DNA from: DATCZS01 sp036525795
GTDB lineage: Bacteria > Actinomycetota > Acidimicrobiia > Spongiisociales > ZC4RG35
Direction of reading: 5' to 3'
DNA length: 13,208 nucleotides
Assembly (NCBI GenBank): GCA_036525795.1
Contig: DATCZS010000058.1
Location: 1-13,208 of the forward strand
The notes under the pieces were generated by a model, which saw nothing but the letters and a program-made list of their open reading frames with translations, did not search any database and was not told where the DNA came from. The position numbers and the translations under genes are program-made. Position 1 is the first letter of the stretch; every line of letters begins with the position of its first letter. Below are positions 12,638 through 13,208 of this stretch, piece by piece.

Positions 12638-13123
12638 ATGAAGCTCTACGTCGCCGGACCCCTGTTCACCCAAGCCGAGCGGATCTTCCTCGAGGGTCTG
12701 GCCGACCGACTGACCGCCGCCGGTCACGAGTGTTTCGTGCCCCATCTCCAGGCGGTGGAGCCGTATGACGCCGAGACCATCTTCGCGGTCGACTCTGCCG
12801 GGCTTCACGGAGCCGAGGCGCTCGTCGCCTGGCTCGACGGACCGATGATCGACGACGGGACCGCCTGCGAGATAGGCATCTTCAGCGAACTGGTCCGCAC
12901 CCGGCCCGACCGCTACCGGGGGATCGTCGGTCTGGCCACCGACTGGCGCATCGACCGCCGCCGGGCCGCCGGCATGAACGACGGCGGCATCAACTTCTTC
13001 GTCGGGGGCGCCATCCTCCGCCACGGCAGGGTGTGCTGGACCCTCGACGAGGTGATCGACACGCTGTCCGCCTGGGATAGTGCCCCCCGATCATCGTCCT
13101 CCACGCAGGCGCCAGACCGGTAG
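12638..13123 (+). CDS. Nucleoside 2-deoxyribosyltransferase family protein
   Basis: The family exchanges or hydrolyses the N-glycosidic bond of deoxynucleosides or nucleotides in the cytosol, usually for salvage or clean-up. The exact substrate here is unknown. The 161 residues begin with KLYVAGPLFTQAER (2-15), the family nucleotide-binding start. The active-site block is LDGPMIDDGTACEIGIF (66-82), with Glu78 as the likely nucleophile and Asp72/Asp73 nearby. GGINFFVGGAI (116-126) follows in the C-terminal half. The last residues, RSSSSTQAPDR (151-161), look non-family and are encoded by DNA resembling the downstream hairpin repeats. The ATG at 12638 has no clear Shine-Dalgarno. The gene is separate from the ribosomal operon in function, and its position after map is unusual. 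Confidence 0.82.
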   Translation: MKLYVAGPLFTQAERIFLEGLADRLTAAGHECFVPHLQAVEPYDAETIFAVDSAGLHGAEALVAWLDGPMIDDGTACEIGIFSELVRTRPDRYRGIVGLATDWRIDRRRAAGMNDGGINFFVGGAILRHGRVCWTLDEVIDTLSAWDSAPRSSSSTQAPDR

Positions 13124-13208
13124 GCGCCGGACAGGGAGGCGGATGATCCCCCGGAAGCGGGGGGAGGGAGACGATCGTCCCCCACCCAGGTGGGGGAAGG
13201 TTCCTGCG
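13093..13208 (+). repeat. Imperfect hairpin repeats of about 31 bp at the right edge
   Basis: Two hairpin units follow each other: GAT..CCCCCG-GAAG-CGGGGG (stem 13148-13153 with 13158-13163) and CCCCCAC-CCAG-GTGGGGG (13179-13185 with 13190-13196). Their GATNRTCCCCC starts, at 13142 and 13173, are 31 bases apart. A third, more worn copy at 13093-13111 matches the second (13174-13192) at 16 of 19 positions and lies inside the 3' end of the preceding gene. GACGATCGTC (13170-13179) is a perfect palindrome. There is no T-run, so they are repeats that might double as terminators. Nothing else is seen in the last 85 bases. Confidence 0.55.
13108..13128 (+). terminator. Possible stem-loop across the stop codon of the last gene
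   Basis: GGCGCC (13108-13113) and GGCGCC (13123-13128) are self-complementary hexamers that can pair across a 9-base loop containing the start of the TAG stop codon. No T-run follows. With the two strong hairpins just downstream (13148-13196), this region is a plausible transcription end, inferred only from pairing. Confidence 0.3.

Noticed and set aside
13076..13081. GATAGT near the end of the last gene as a -10 for a downstream gene
   Set aside because: The nearest -35-like hexamer (TCGACA, 13056-13061) is only 14 bases away, and there is no downstream gene in the window to support it.
13142..13208. CRISPR array at the right edge
   Set aside because: The hairpin units differ from each other, have no unique spacers of constant length between identical repeats, and no cas gene is present.

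Overview
The window is a ribosomal-protein supercluster (S10, spc and the start of the alpha region), all on the + strand, from a high-GC bacterium. The following suggest a deep-branching actinobacterium, possibly Acidimicrobiia-like: high GC, the tuf-rpsJ junction, a zinc-type S14, a short adenylate kinase without the large LID, an S3 with a long tail, and several GTG starts. The class is inferred from protein style only.

Layout. Bases 1-38 are the last codons of tuf (EF-Tu). After a 97-bp spacer come rpsJ, rplC, rplD, rplW, rplB, rpsS, rplV, rpsC, rplP, rpmC and rpsQ (S10 part), then rplN, rplX, rplE, rpsN (zinc form), rpsH, rplF, rplR, rpsE, rpmD, rplO and secY (spc part), then adk and map. 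A nucleoside 2-deoxyribosyltransferase-like gene lies where infA/rpmJ often follow. The gene order is canonical and no ribosomal gene is broken. From rpsJ to rpmD the genes are packed with 1-8 bp overlaps or gaps under 20 bp, as in one translationally coupled transcript. After rpmD the spacing changes: every remaining junction has a 67-150 bp spacer. No gene-free stretch exceeds 300 bp.

The genes make ribosomal proteins, the SecY channel that takes nascent membrane and secreted proteins, the enzyme that balances adenylate pools, and the enzyme that trims initiator methionine. They are a growth-rate-linked set.

Main unusual signal. All six spacers between successive genes that are longer than about 60 bp (after tuf, rpmD, rplO, secY, adk and map) contain degenerate tandem repeats with a strict 7-bp period, built on GAC or its complement GTC. 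Examples are GACGTGG, ACGTCCC, TTGAGAC and GTCCNNN. In most spacers GTC-type heptads come first and GAC-type heptads follow, so the transcript could fold back on itself. The array before adk also forms a perfect G3N4 quadruplex motif on the coding strand, just upstream of the start codon. A second repeat family, about 31-bp hairpin units, lies at the right edge and runs into the 3' end of the last gene. Other points of interest are a repetitive acidic tail on S3 and a perfect hairpin that contains the Shine-Dalgarno site of map.
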